Translations under genes and position numbers: made by a program
Part shown: piece by piece, positions 34,344 through 42,449 of the stretch
Layout of the letters: each line of letters starts with the position of its first letter
Position numbering within the stretch: position 1 is the first letter of the stretch
NCBI RefSeq assembly: GCF_900143015.1
Contig: NZ_FSRT01000003.1
Coordinates: forward strand, 310,001-374,000
Direction of reading: 5' to 3'
DNA: 64,000 bases
DNA from: Fibrobacter sp. UWB11
Lineage (GTDB): Bacteria > Fibrobacterota > Fibrobacteria > Fibrobacterales > Fibrobacteraceae
The notes under the pieces: generated by a model
Seen by the model: only the letters and a program-made list of their open reading frames with translations
The model's database searches: none
Told to the model about the DNA's origin: nothing

Positions 34344-35815
34344 TTATTCTGCGTCTTTCACGCAACGGACACTTTGTCCATAATACTTGTAATTTTGATA
34401 CGTATAAGTTTGAGTATAAATGTTGTTTATATTGAAATATCGACCATCATCGGCACTGTATTCGGTGGCGCTCCAGTAATAAACATCCGAACCCACCTTT
34501 TCCCAACTAGTTGCAGAAAGCCTTCTTCCGGTCGGAAGTGATGCAAAGCCATATTTATCAGTACCGTTATTGTTAGGCGTTCCGGCATAGTCCCACCCGC
34601 TCAAAGCCTTGAGAGGCTTTCCACACGTACTGTAATCCCCTATAGCCTCACACAACAAACTCCATTCACGGAGTGTCGGCAAATGCCAACCATCCGGGCA
34701 AATTCCCTGAACACTATGATTGAGTCCGCACGTCTTGCCATAACCGCAATCCAACGGTTCCTTCGGATCGTTCGCCAAGGCAACAGAATCGATTGCTGCT
34801 GCCCAGGTGTAATAGCGGCCACCCACATTGCAATTCTTTTCATCATTATTGTAGCACCAGTTGCGGCCCTTCAAGCTCGGAGTCTTGACGCTATCGGCAT
34901 AGTTCAAATTTTCTGCCATCCACACCTGCGAATAATTCGTGTCTGGCACGTCAATTTTCACAACCTTATACACTTGCTTGTCACGCGGGTCGACCATCGA
35001 GTCATATTTGATTTTCGGATTCAGGCGTGCTTCCTTGGGCACATCCCAGCTCCACCCTTCGGTATCACTAGAACTTGAAGAAGGTCTTACCGGCGCAGTC
35101 GAAGGATCCCCTTTGACGCAACGGACACTTTGTCCATAAGACTTGCTATTCTGATACGTATAAGAATTGGTATAAACGTTGTTTATATTGAAATACCGGC
35201 CATCATTGGCACTGTATTCAGTAGCGCTCCAGTAATAAACATCCGAGCCCACCTTTTCCCATTTAGTAGCAGAAATTCTTCTTCCGGTCGGGAGTGCGGC
35301 AAAGCCGTAAAGATCCGTACCGTTGTTGTCAGGCGTTCCGGCGTAGTTCCATCCAGTCAACGCCTTGAGTGGTTCACCAGATACAGGGGCATTTCCTAAT
35401 GCCACGCTCAATAGGCCCCATTCATAGATTGACGGCAAATGCCAGCCATCAGGACAAATTCCCTGCACAGCGCGATCAAGTCCGCACTTTTTACCATAGC
35501 CGCAAACCAACGGTTCCTTCGAATCATTCGCCAAGGCAACAGAGTCAATTGCCGCCGCCCAGCTGTAATAACGACCGCCCACCTTGCAATTTTTTTCTTC
35601 ATTATTGTAGCACCAGTTGCCGCCCTTCAAGCTCGGAGTCTTGACGCTATCGGCATAGTTCAGGTTTTCAGCCATCCACACCTGCGAATAATTCGAGTCT
35701 GGCACTTCAATTTTCACGACCTTGTAAACTTTCTTGTCGCGCGGGTCAATCATCGAATCGTATTTGATTTTCGGATTCAGGCGTGCTTCCTTAGGCACAT
35801 CCCAGCTCCACCCTT
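34344..35815 (-). repeat. 756-bp in-frame tandem duplication of a FISUMP unit
   Basis: Matching landmarks lie 756 bp apart, for example ACATCCCAGCTCCACCCTTC at 35041 and 35797. 756 bp is 252 codons, so the frame is kept. Confidence 0.8.
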
Positions 35816-36680
35816 CGGGGATTTCCTGTGCCACATTGATTTCTTCTATGGCCTTTTCAAAATCGGGAACTTCGTTTGCGAATCCCCAATTTTCCATATT
35901 CTTGCGAATGGAATCCATCACAGCCTTCGCCACGGCGTTTGCAATCCAGTCGATAATTGCTTTTTTCGTATCATCATCATTCCACGTGCCGCTTTCCGCA
36001 AAGGAACCATTGAATTTATCCATACGTTCCGTAAGCGTTTTCACATCGGCATCGCCTTGCATCAGCACGCTTATAGCAAGGAGAGTCGCATCGGCATCGC
36101 TTGTTCCAAAAATATCCAAATCTTCAAATTCGGCCGATTCACCAGCCATCCCGAATGCGGCAAGCACTTCCCTTTCAGCCAAATCCTTCGCCTCGTCAAA
36201 ACTCTTGCCCTTTTCAGTCACATAGTACATCACGCGTTCGTATTCCAAGTTCGTAAGCAAGTTGACATTCACATGCGTACGGTCCTTGAGATTCGTCAAC
36301 GCACGGAGCGTCAATTTGTCAGAGACCTTTTTCCCGGTCATTTCGCTACGGTATTCGCCCGTTACTTCAACAACAGCGCAAGTCGTTGACAAGTTCACTT
36401 TTTCAACAACAAATTCACCCATGTTGTTTTTGACTTCCCCCTCAAAAACCTCGTCCGTGAATTTCATTGTCTTGCAGTTGATTCCCTGCACCGTCACCGC
36501 AGAGCCCTTCACGAACGGGCCCTTTTGGGAAACGCCAGCAATATCCAAGTTCTTGATGGCGTAAAGGCCTTCGCTCTGTTCGTCCGTACCGGCCGTCTTA
36601 TCACCAGAACAAGCCCAAAAAGACGTCCCAAATACAAGAGCCGCCAAAAGATTCCATTTCGTCATTGTTTTAGTGAGCAT
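34344..36680 (-). CDS. FISUMP lipoprotein with a tandem duplicated domain, behind regulator C
   Basis: 778 residues from ATG 36680 (a GTG at 36692 overlapping the regulator stop is the alternative). Lipobox FWAC. N-terminal domain (about 30-285: NLDIAGVSQKGPF, VNVNLLTNLEYERV, SIRKNMENWG). Two FISUMP domains that are nearly the same (about 290-530 and 545-778): both carry GWSWDVPKEARLNPKIKYDS, VPD-NYSQVWMAENLNYAD, CPDGWHLP, YYWSATEYSA and YGQSVRCVK. The DNA repeats with a period of 756 bp. The close match points to a recent in-frame duplication. Surface-exposed binding protein by inference. Confidence 0.9.
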   Translation of the reverse strand: MLTKTMTKWNLLAALVFGTSFWACSGDKTAGTDEQSEGLYAIKNLDIAGVSQKGPFVKGSAVTVQGINCKTMKFTDEVFEGEVKNNMGEFVVEKVNLSTTCAVVEVTGEYRSEMTGKKVSDKLTLRALTNLKDRTHVNVNLLTNLEYERVMYYVTEKGKSFDEAKDLAEREVLAAFGMAGESAEFEDLDIFGTSDADATLLAISVLMQGDADVKTLTERMDKFNGSFAESGTWNDDDTKKAIIDWIANAVAKAVMDSIRKNMENWGFANEVPDFEKAIEEINVAQEIPEGWSWDVPKEARLNPKIKYDSMIDPRDKKVYKVVKIEVPDSNYSQVWMAENLNYADSVKTPSLKGGNWCYNNEEKNCKVGGRYYSWAAAIDSVALANDSKEPLVCGYGKKCGLDRAVQGICPDGWHLPSIYEWGLLSVALGNAPVSGEPLKALTGWNYAGTPDNNGTDLYGFAALPTGRRISATKWEKVGSDVYYWSATEYSANDGRYFNINNVYTNSYTYQNSKSYGQSVRCVKGDPSTAPVRPSSSSSDTEGWSWDVPKEARLNPKIKYDSMVDPRDKQVYKVVKIDVPDTNYSQVWMAENLNYADSVKTPSLKGRNWCYNNDEKNCNVGGRYYTWAAAIDSVALANDPKEPLDCGYGKTCGLNHSVQGICPDGWHLPTLREWSLLCEAIGDYSTCGKPLKALSGWDYAGTPNNNGTDKYGFASLPTGRRLSATSWEKVGSDVYYWSATEYSADDGRYFNINNIYTQTYTYQNYKYYGQSVRCVKDAE

Positions 36681-36688
36681 AATTCTAG

Positions 36689-37549
36689 TCACTCCCCTTT
36701 ATTTTTTGATAACACATTCATATCGCCATATTCAATCTTTTCCGTCAGCGGGAAAAGCTGCATGTTCAAGCGGCAAACTTTTTCAATGTTCTTATCGGCA
36801 GAGACAATCGACACAATGCGCTTGCGGCACTCCGCCAATTCTTCCACCACCTTCTTGTAGCTTTCGGCGGTCATGCCCATCGTGATGCCGCTAAAGTGGC
36901 GTTCCGAAATAGGCAATTTATCCAAAGCGTCAAGCGCAAACTCGCCCATCTGGCGCAACAGCGAATGCACCGCCACGGCCACCACATTCAAATTTCCCGT
37001 CGAAAGCGAAGTACTCGTCTGATGATAATTCCCTTTGATATCGCGAGTCAAAAGCCCAGCCTTGAGCAAAAAGCGCAAGCTATCACTGACATCCGCAGCA
37101 GAAATCGCAGGCTTGCACATTTTGGCAATTTCGTTCGGCTTTGCGCCCGGCATAGCCACAGCCAATTCACGAACAACAGAATGCTTCCAAGTCTCGTAGT
37201 AAGTGTACATCTCGCTGCCGAGAATTTTCACGCGATTCGCTTCACCAAGCGCCTGCATTTCCTCAAAGCACTTCTTCTTTTCCTGTTCCGTCTTTGCTCC
37301 CTCATAACGTACCAGCAAAACGAAGTAATCCAATTCATAGCCAAGTAAGCCCATTGCAAGTGCAGTCTTTTTCGCTCCTTCTTCGCGAAGACGCGTCTTG
37401 CCATCACATACAAGTTTCAGGTACGAACCCGACGCAAATCCAGCCACCTTCGCAAATTCTCGCCACGTAAACGCAGAACAACGCTTGCGTTCCTTGTAGT
37501 AGTCGAGAATATACTCGCGATAGTTTTTGTATTCTGTAACCGTTTTCAT
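36689..37549 (-). CDS. TIGR02147/DUF4423-family regulator C
   Basis: 286 residues, same family as regulators A and B but more divergent (VTEYKNYREYILDYYKERKR ... WREFAKVAGFASGSYLKLVCDGKTRL). Shared blocks include YYETWKHSVVRELA, KPNEIAKMCKPAISAADVSDSLRFLLKAGLL and ERHFSGITMG. First gene of module C; its stop is 8 nt before the ATG of the FISUMP gene. TATTTTTA is 5 nt before its ATG, again without a Shine-Dalgarno. Its upstream repeats are of the ATGCTTAA type. Confidence 0.9.
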   Translation of the reverse strand: MKTVTEYKNYREYILDYYKERKRCSAFTWREFAKVAGFASGSYLKLVCDGKTRLREEGAKKTALAMGLLGYELDYFVLLVRYEGAKTEQEKKKCFEEMQALGEANRVKILGSEMYTYYETWKHSVVRELAVAMPGAKPNEIAKMCKPAISAADVSDSLRFLLKAGLLTRDIKGNYHQTSTSLSTGNLNVVAVAVHSLLRQMGEFALDALDKLPISERHFSGITMGMTAESYKKVVEELAECRKRIVSIVSADKNIEKVCRLNMQLFPLTEKIEYGDMNVLSKNKGE

Positions 37550-37701
37550 GATATTAAAAATAGAAACACTGGATTAAGCATGCAATAGCATTTAATATTT
37601 TTTCAAAAACAAAAATGGCGATTTTAAGCATATTTCAGCACTTTTCAAAAGTGATTAAAGAAAATTCAAAAACATAAAACAAAAATTGAATTCTATAGAA
37701 C
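37550..37701 (-). promoter_or_regulatory. Promoter region of module C
   Basis: Minus strand: TTCTATAGAA inverted repeat (about 37690-37699), ATGCTTAAA (37623-37631), ATGCTTAA (37574-37581) and TATTTTTA (37555-37562), 5 nt before the ATG. An AAAAGTGCTGAAAT...CGCCATTTTTG stretch resembles the shared block of modules A and B. The layout is similar but spacings differ. Confidence 0.5.
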
Positions 37702-37731
37702 AAAAAAAATCCCCCGGCAAAAGCCGAGGGA
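37702..37731 (-). terminator. Terminator of the decarboxylase operon
   Basis: TCCCTCGGC / GCCGGGGGA stem with TTTT loop, then eight T on the minus strand. Confidence 0.85.
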
Positions 37732-37741
37732 ATTTAAAGGC

Positions 37742-37768
37742 GATCCCGGAACGGAGTCCGGGATGACA
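37742..37768. repeat. Dispersed repeat
   Basis: GATCCCGGAACGGAGTCC GGGATGACA, between the decarboxylase beta gene and its terminator. Confidence 0.75.
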
Positions 37769-37783
37769 CTGTAAGCAAACGAC

Positions 37784-38944
37784 TTACGAAAGACGGCTGA
37801 TCATATAACCAGCGCAAACTGCCGTACCAATCACGCCGGACACGTTCGGGCCCATAGCGTGCATGAGGAGGAAGTTCTGCGGGTCATACTTGGCACCTTC
37901 AACCTGAGAAACACGGGCAGCCATCGGCACAGCGGAAACGCCTGCGGAACCGATAAGCGGGTTCACCGGGTTCTTCGGAGAGCACTTGTTCATGATCTTT
38001 GCGAGGAGCAAACCGCCGAAAGTGGAGAAGCCAAAGGCAACCACACCCATAGCGATGATCATGAGAGTCTGCGGCTTGAGGAAGATGTCTGCAGACATCG
38101 TGAGACCCACGGACGTGCCGAGGAAGATCGTCACAATGTTCATGAGTTCGTTCGAAGAAGTCTTCACGAGGCGTTCAACGACACCAGCTTCCTTGAAGAT
38201 GTTGCCCATCATAAGCATGATGATAAGGGCAGAGGCATCCGGCACGACGAGCACGCAAACGATCATCACCATCACGGCAAACACGATGCGTTCGGCCTTG
38301 GAAACCTGGCGGAGAGCCTTCATGCGAATCTTGCGTTCAGCGTCGTTCGTCATAGCGCGCATAATAGGCGGCTGGATGAGCGGCACGAGAGCCATGTAGG
38401 TGTAAGCAGCAACGGCGATGGGGCCGATGAGGTGCTTAGCAAGCTTGTTCGCAGTGAAGATGGACGTCGGACCGTCAGCACCACCGATGATACCGATGGA
38501 AGCTGCTTCACCGAGCGTAAAGCCACCGAGAGCGACAGCTGCAAACATGGTCATGAACACGCCAAACTGCGCGCCACCACCGAGGATGAGCGTACGCGGA
38601 TTAGCGATAAGCGGTCCAAAGTCCGTCATGGCACCCACGCCCAAGAAGATGATGGGCGGGAAGAGTTCCAGATGGATACCCTGGCTGATGTAGTAGTAGA
38701 GACCGCCAGTCGGGCTGAACATACCTTCGATGCTCCAGCCACCGTCGTAGAACGCGACGGACGGGATGTTCACCGCAAGTGCACCGATAGCAATCGGCAA
38801 GAGCAGAAGCGGTTCGTATTTTTTGACAATCGCAAGGAACATCAACACGAAGCTCACGATCCACATGATTACCATCGGAACGGTAATCTGCGCGAATCCA
38901 GTGCTCGAGGCGAAGTCCGCGACTGAGTTAATAATTCCACTCAT
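37784..38944 (-). CDS. oadB: Sodium-translocating decarboxylase, beta subunit
   Basis: 386 residues, an integral membrane protein with about 10-11 helices. Matches the beta subunit shared by oxaloacetate, methylmalonyl-CoA and glutaconyl-CoA decarboxylases: GGADGPTSIFTANKLA (conserved Asp region that couples Na+ and decarboxylation), PPIMRAMT, GSAGVSAVPMAARV and MHAMGPNVSGVIG. It decarboxylates carboxybiotin and pumps Na+ outward. It is followed upstream in the operon by the biotin carrier (14 nt away) and a gamma-like subunit. The symbol oadB is a family name; mmdB (propionate from succinate) fits the succinate-producing lifestyle as well. The alpha (carboxyltransferase) subunit is not in the window. 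Confidence 0.92.
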   Translation of the reverse strand: MSGIINSVADFASSTGFAQITVPMVIMWIVSFVLMFLAIVKKYEPLLLLPIAIGALAVNIPSVAFYDGGWSIEGMFSPTGGLYYYISQGIHLELFPPIIFLGVGAMTDFGPLIANPRTLILGGGAQFGVFMTMFAAVALGGFTLGEAASIGIIGGADGPTSIFTANKLAKHLIGPIAVAAYTYMALVPLIQPPIMRAMTNDAERKIRMKALRQVSKAERIVFAVMVMIVCVLVVPDASALIIMLMMGNIFKEAGVVERLVKTSSNELMNIVTIFLGTSVGLTMSADIFLKPQTLMIIAMGVVAFGFSTFGGLLLAKIMNKCSPKNPVNPLIGSAGVSAVPMAARVSQVEGAKYDPQNFLLMHAMGPNVSGVIGTAVCAGYMISRLS

Positions 38945-38958
38945 TGACTTTTACCTCA

Positions 38959-39321
38959 TTAGGCAATGGTCATCAAGACCTGGCCATCAGTAACAGTGTC
39001 GGTTTCCTTGACGGAGATAGAAGTGACCTTGCCTGCGCACGGAGCGACGACCGGGTTTTCCATCTTGAGGGCTTCGATAACAGCCACTTCCTGGTTGGCA
39101 GCAACAGTGTCACCAACGTTAACCTTGAGCTTGAACACAGAGCCAGCGAGCGGGCTCTTGACTTCGGTGCCACCAGCGACGGCCGGAGCCGGAGCAGCAG
39201 CAGGAGCCGGTGCCGGAGCGGCAACCGGAGCAGCAGGAGCTGCAGAAACGGCGGAATCAAGAACTTCTACTTCGACGTCGTAGGTCTTGCCTTCGAAACT
39301 GATACGGACTGTTTTCTTCAT
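38959..39321 (-). CDS. Biotin carboxyl carrier protein of the decarboxylase
   Basis: 120 residues: an N-terminal strand region (KKTVRISFEGKTYDVEV), a flexible Ala/Pro linker (about residues 28-50) and a biotinyl domain with the biotin-accepting lysine in EALKMEN. It carries CO2 from the alpha subunit to the membrane beta subunit. Located between the gamma-like and beta genes, 48 nt and 14 nt away. Confidence 0.95.
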   Translation of the reverse strand: MKKTVRISFEGKTYDVEVEVLDSAVSAAPAAPVAAPAPAPAAAPAPAVAGGTEVKSPLAGSVFKLKVNVGDTVAANQEVAVIEALKMENPVVAPCAGKVTSISVKETDTVTDGQVLMTIA

Positions 39322-39369
39322 TTTTATTTTTCCTGGCTTAAAAGCCTGTTAAGTTTTAAAAGTTGAACC

Positions 39370-40209
39370 TTACTTGACGATCGTCCAAGCAGGGGAGTTA
39401 ATGTTTCTGTAAGCGGTCACGCGGCAGGGCTGACCAAGAGCCTGCGTTGCAGCAGCGGTAGCAATCACGAGGAACTGTTCGTTTGTAAGTCCCGGATGTT
39501 CTTCGAGAGCGGCGACAGCGGCAATGCCGAGGAACGCCTGGAGTTGCTTGTTGGTGAATCCCGGATGGATGCTCTTTGCATTCGGATCCCAGTCGCAGTG
39601 TGCCGGAGCACGAACCGCAGGAGCCGGAGCGGCAGCAGCTGCGGCCGGAGCAGCCTTCTTAGCAGGAGCCGGAGCCTTGACCTTGTCCAAGCCGAGCTTC
39701 TTCATGATTGCGCTCATGATAGTGCAGAGGACGAGGAGGCCAATGATCACAGACATCACGACGATGAGGCCTGTTGCCTGGAATTCGACGAGCTTGCCAA
39801 GGGTGAACTTCTGGACTTCACCATGGCACTTGCCACCTTCCATCTTGCCTTGGCAGTATTCGCTACCGAGCTTAGCCTTAGCAATCGGGAGCACGGCAGT
39901 ACCGTTGGCATTTTCGACGGAATCGCGAATATCGCGGGCGCGAACGGACTGTTCGTATGTCTTATAAAGAATGGAATAGCCACCACCGTGAGTTTCCACA
40001 ATCTGGAAAACAGTAGATTCATCCATCCACTTGAGCTGTTCCTTGAGCGGGGCAGCAATGGAGTCCGGCATCAGAGCAATCTGCTCGTCAAAACGGCCAA
40101 CCTTTGCAGCCTTGGAAGCAGCAGGTTGAGCTACGATTTCAGACGCAAAGGCAGCGGAAACCGTTGTCACTGCGGCAAAGACCATAGCTTTCTTTAGTGT
40201 ATCATTCAT
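39370..40209 (-). CDS. OadG-like gamma subunit with long extensions
   Basis: 279 residues, far longer than the usual 80-100 of OadG. A signal-like N-terminus, a 120-residue periplasmic part with a possible disulfide (YCQGKMEGGKCHG), one membrane helix (about 150-172: TGLIVVMSVIIGLLVLCTIM), an Ala/Pro linker as in OadG, and a C-terminal domain of about 80 residues with two related halves (HPGFTNKQLQAFLGIAAVAALEE and HPGLTNEQFLVIATAAATQAL) ending AYRNINSPAWTIVK. The central helix plus linker justify the gamma call; the extra domains may bind the alpha subunit or replace a missing partner (inference). First gene of the operon. Confidence 0.75.
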   Translation of the reverse strand: MNDTLKKAMVFAAVTTVSAAFASEIVAQPAASKAAKVGRFDEQIALMPDSIAAPLKEQLKWMDESTVFQIVETHGGGYSILYKTYEQSVRARDIRDSVENANGTAVLPIAKAKLGSEYCQGKMEGGKCHGEVQKFTLGKLVEFQATGLIVVMSVIIGLLVLCTIMSAIMKKLGLDKVKAPAPAKKAAPAAAAAAPAPAVRAPAHCDWDPNAKSIHPGFTNKQLQAFLGIAAVAALEEHPGLTNEQFLVIATAAATQALGQPCRVTAYRNINSPAWTIVK

Positions 40210-40244
40210 ATCGGAATGCGTCCATGTTTAATTAAGTGAACTGT

Positions 40245-40258
40245 TTGATAAAAATCAA
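40245..40258. promoter_or_regulatory. Fnr-type palindrome upstream of the decarboxylase operon
   Basis: TTGATAAAAATCAA, a perfect TTGAT-N4-ATCAA palindrome, 36 bp before the gamma-like gene start. TATATT on the minus strand (40267-40272) is a possible -10/-7 element; if so the site covers about +1 to +14, a repressing position. The only Crp/Fnr gene in the window has the matching E-x-x-S-R recognition helix. Confidence 0.55.
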
Positions 40259-40287
40259 CGCGCGTGAATATAGCAATTTTGACGAAA

Positions 40288-42429
40288 TTACATCGTCATT
40301 GTGCCAGAAGGAAGGCCCTTCACAGGCACATAGCGAAGCGTTCCGTCAACACCCATGATAATTGCCACACCGGCAAGGTAATTGATCCACTGTTTCGTGT
40401 CGAAATAGCGCAAATTCACCTTTCCCTCTGTGCAGAACGCTGTCAGCGGAACCACGAGCATATCATGAGAAATCCAGACCGCCATTTTAGAAACCTTTTC
40501 AAAACGCGGCACCACCACTTCGGTCATAAATTCTTCGCCACGAGACTTCAGCGGATAGTACGCATCGCTATAATTTCCTTTGTATGCATATTCCGAAGTC
40601 ACGACCCAACCGCCGCCATTGCTGTTCTTGTAATTTTCAAACTTGTCATTGTCCTTTACGAACCATTCGCCGTCCAGCTGCGGAATCGTATCGTTCCCCA
40701 TTTCAGTAATTCCGGCACCCAGAGCCACGTTTTCGCAAGTCTCGTAGCTGCGCGTGTAAGTCGAGTTTGCAAAGTAAATATTTTCACCCTTGAACTTTTC
40801 GCCCACGGTTTGCGATTGTTTCTTTCCGTTACTCGTCAGGTGACCATTCTTACCAGTATCATCTGAACGCTCCGCATGGCGCAAAATAAAGATGACTTTT
40901 TCACCGGCGGCAACGGTCTTCAAAACATCGCCAACATCTTCAAATTCAAGAATCTCGCCCGGCTCGGGTTCACGCCAGGTCTTTTTACTCTGGTCATAAA
41001 TGTAGGACTTGTCCTGATTGATTTTTCCGCTCTTAATTTGCCCATCATAATCACCAGCACCCAAGCCATACGTATCTTTTTCAAGGTCTGTCGCCACGCG
41101 CCAATTCTTAGTCGTCCTGTCGCAAATAAAACGGATCTTCGGGCCATCTGGTTGTTCGTAATAAGAGACAAAATATTCGCTCTGGCTGTTACCCACATGC
41201 TTTACCTGACCTGCAGTCATCGTGCCGCAAGATTCAAAGCCGTGAGTTTTCGTCCAGAAATTACGTACATGCTTTTCAAAATCAGGAACGTCACCGAGTC
41301 CCCAATATTCCATATTCGTGCGGATTTTTTCAAGGCCACCTTCAGCATCGAGCATCAAAAGTTTATCTGCAAGTTTTGCCTTCGATGAATTGTCGCCCCA
41401 GTTGCCATCGCCACGAATGTCATCAGCAATAAAGTCCGCAAACTTAAGCATATCGTTCACAGAGCCATAGCTCTGCATCATCACAGAAACCGCAAGGAGA
41501 GCGGCACTGTAATCATCAGAACCGAATAAACTTATATCTTCTGCGGATTTGCTCGACGTCGTAGATGTCTGACCACCACGGTTCCAACCGCCAAAGCCAC
41601 CATAGCCTCCACCGCCACCAGAGCTACCAAGGCTAATTCCGAAAGACGAAAGCACATCCGTCAACGCACGCCCGCTCTGGCTCCCGATCGGCTGGTTATT
41701 GCCAGAATCTTCCACAAGTTTCCTCACACGCGGAGCCGTCATGTGCGTAAGCATGTTCACATTGAACGAATCACGCGAAGACAAGTCAACAACTGCATTG
41801 AGCGTCACAAGCGACGAAGAAAGTTCGCCCGTGAGTTCATCCATGTAAAAGCCATTTGCCTCAACGCGCACGTAAGGAGATACAAGATTGACACTCGGGA
41901 AATTAAACGAACCGTTCGATGTAACAATGCAGGTTTCGTGCGCACGTTCGGAATCCGCCAAGCGCTTGAGGCTGTCCAATTCGACAATCTTAACCGAAGT
42001 TCCATAACGGAAAGGCCCCTTCTCCGCAAAGCCCGAAATAGCAACGCCCGCTCTGCGGAAATCCGTCGCATCATCTCCCATTTCTACAATAGATTCTGCG
42101 GGAACAAGAACACCATCGTGACATGTGAAGGTTCCAGTTATCGTCGTATCGTTAATAGGTTTTTGAACGACTGAAGTATCTTTGCCAGAACCTTTGCTAG
42201 AACTGGAGTAAAAATGATGGTGACCCCTTTGCGAAGAAGAGCTGTTCAACGAAGAACTGCTCTTATTATCTTTTGGCGGTTTTTCATTCGAGGAGCTACC
42301 CTTCGAATCTGAGCTATCGATTTCCGATATAGTCTCGCAATCGTCGCCATCGCACGGAATAGCCCCGTACTTGACGGAATCGCAAGACGACAAAAGAAGC
42401 GCCAATATAAATAATATCCAAACCCGCAT
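40288..42429 (-). CDS. Lipoprotein: QKGPF-like domain plus histidine phosphatase domain
   Basis: 713 residues. Lipobox L-S-S-C near residue 16, then a Ser-rich linker with an HHH patch. Residues about 120-410 are a variant of the N-terminal domain of the FISUMP lipoproteins (AISGFAEKGPFRYGTSVKI, FNVNMLTHMTAPRV, AALLAVSVMMQ) with a Gly-rich insert (GGGGGYGGFGGWNRGG) in its helical half. Residues about 530-713 are a branch-1 histidine phosphatase domain: FILRHAERSDD (R-H phospho-acceptor), NGKKQSQTVGE, TRSYETC and ISHDMLVVPL (second histidine). It is coupled to the paralog at 42450 (20 nt gap). A surface phosphatase or pseudophosphatase; substrate unknown. Confidence 0.85.
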   Translation of the reverse strand: MRVWILFILALLLSSCDSVKYGAIPCDGDDCETISEIDSSDSKGSSSNEKPPKDNKSSSSLNSSSSQRGHHHFYSSSSKGSGKDTSVVQKPINDTTITGTFTCHDGVLVPAESIVEMGDDATDFRRAGVAISGFAEKGPFRYGTSVKIVELDSLKRLADSERAHETCIVTSNGSFNFPSVNLVSPYVRVEANGFYMDELTGELSSSLVTLNAVVDLSSRDSFNVNMLTHMTAPRVRKLVEDSGNNQPIGSQSGRALTDVLSSFGISLGSSGGGGGYGGFGGWNRGGQTSTTSSKSAEDISLFGSDDYSAALLAVSVMMQSYGSVNDMLKFADFIADDIRGDGNWGDNSSKAKLADKLLMLDAEGGLEKIRTNMEYWGLGDVPDFEKHVRNFWTKTHGFESCGTMTAGQVKHVGNSQSEYFVSYYEQPDGPKIRFICDRTTKNWRVATDLEKDTYGLGAGDYDGQIKSGKINQDKSYIYDQSKKTWREPEPGEILEFEDVGDVLKTVAAGEKVIFILRHAERSDDTGKNGHLTSNGKKQSQTVGEKFKGENIYFANSTYTRSYETCENVALGAGITEMGNDTIPQLDGEWFVKDNDKFENYKNSNGGGWVVTSEYAYKGNYSDAYYPLKSRGEEFMTEVVVPRFEKVSKMAVWISHDMLVVPLTAFCTEGKVNLRYFDTKQWINYLAGVAIIMGVDGTLRYVPVKGLPSGTMTM

Positions 42430-42449
42430 AAGGTGAATATTAGAAATTT

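Noticed and set aside
20932-36680. Diversity-generating retroelement using FISUMP (C-type-lectin-like) targets
   Set aside because: FISUMP-type domains can be retroelement targets, but no reverse transcriptase gene, template repeat or adenine-specific variation was seen; paralog differences are spread over all positions.
37859-38926. 355-codon open frame on the plus strand
   Set aside because: Antisense of the decarboxylase beta gene, His/Asp/Arg-rich artefact with no recognisable fold.
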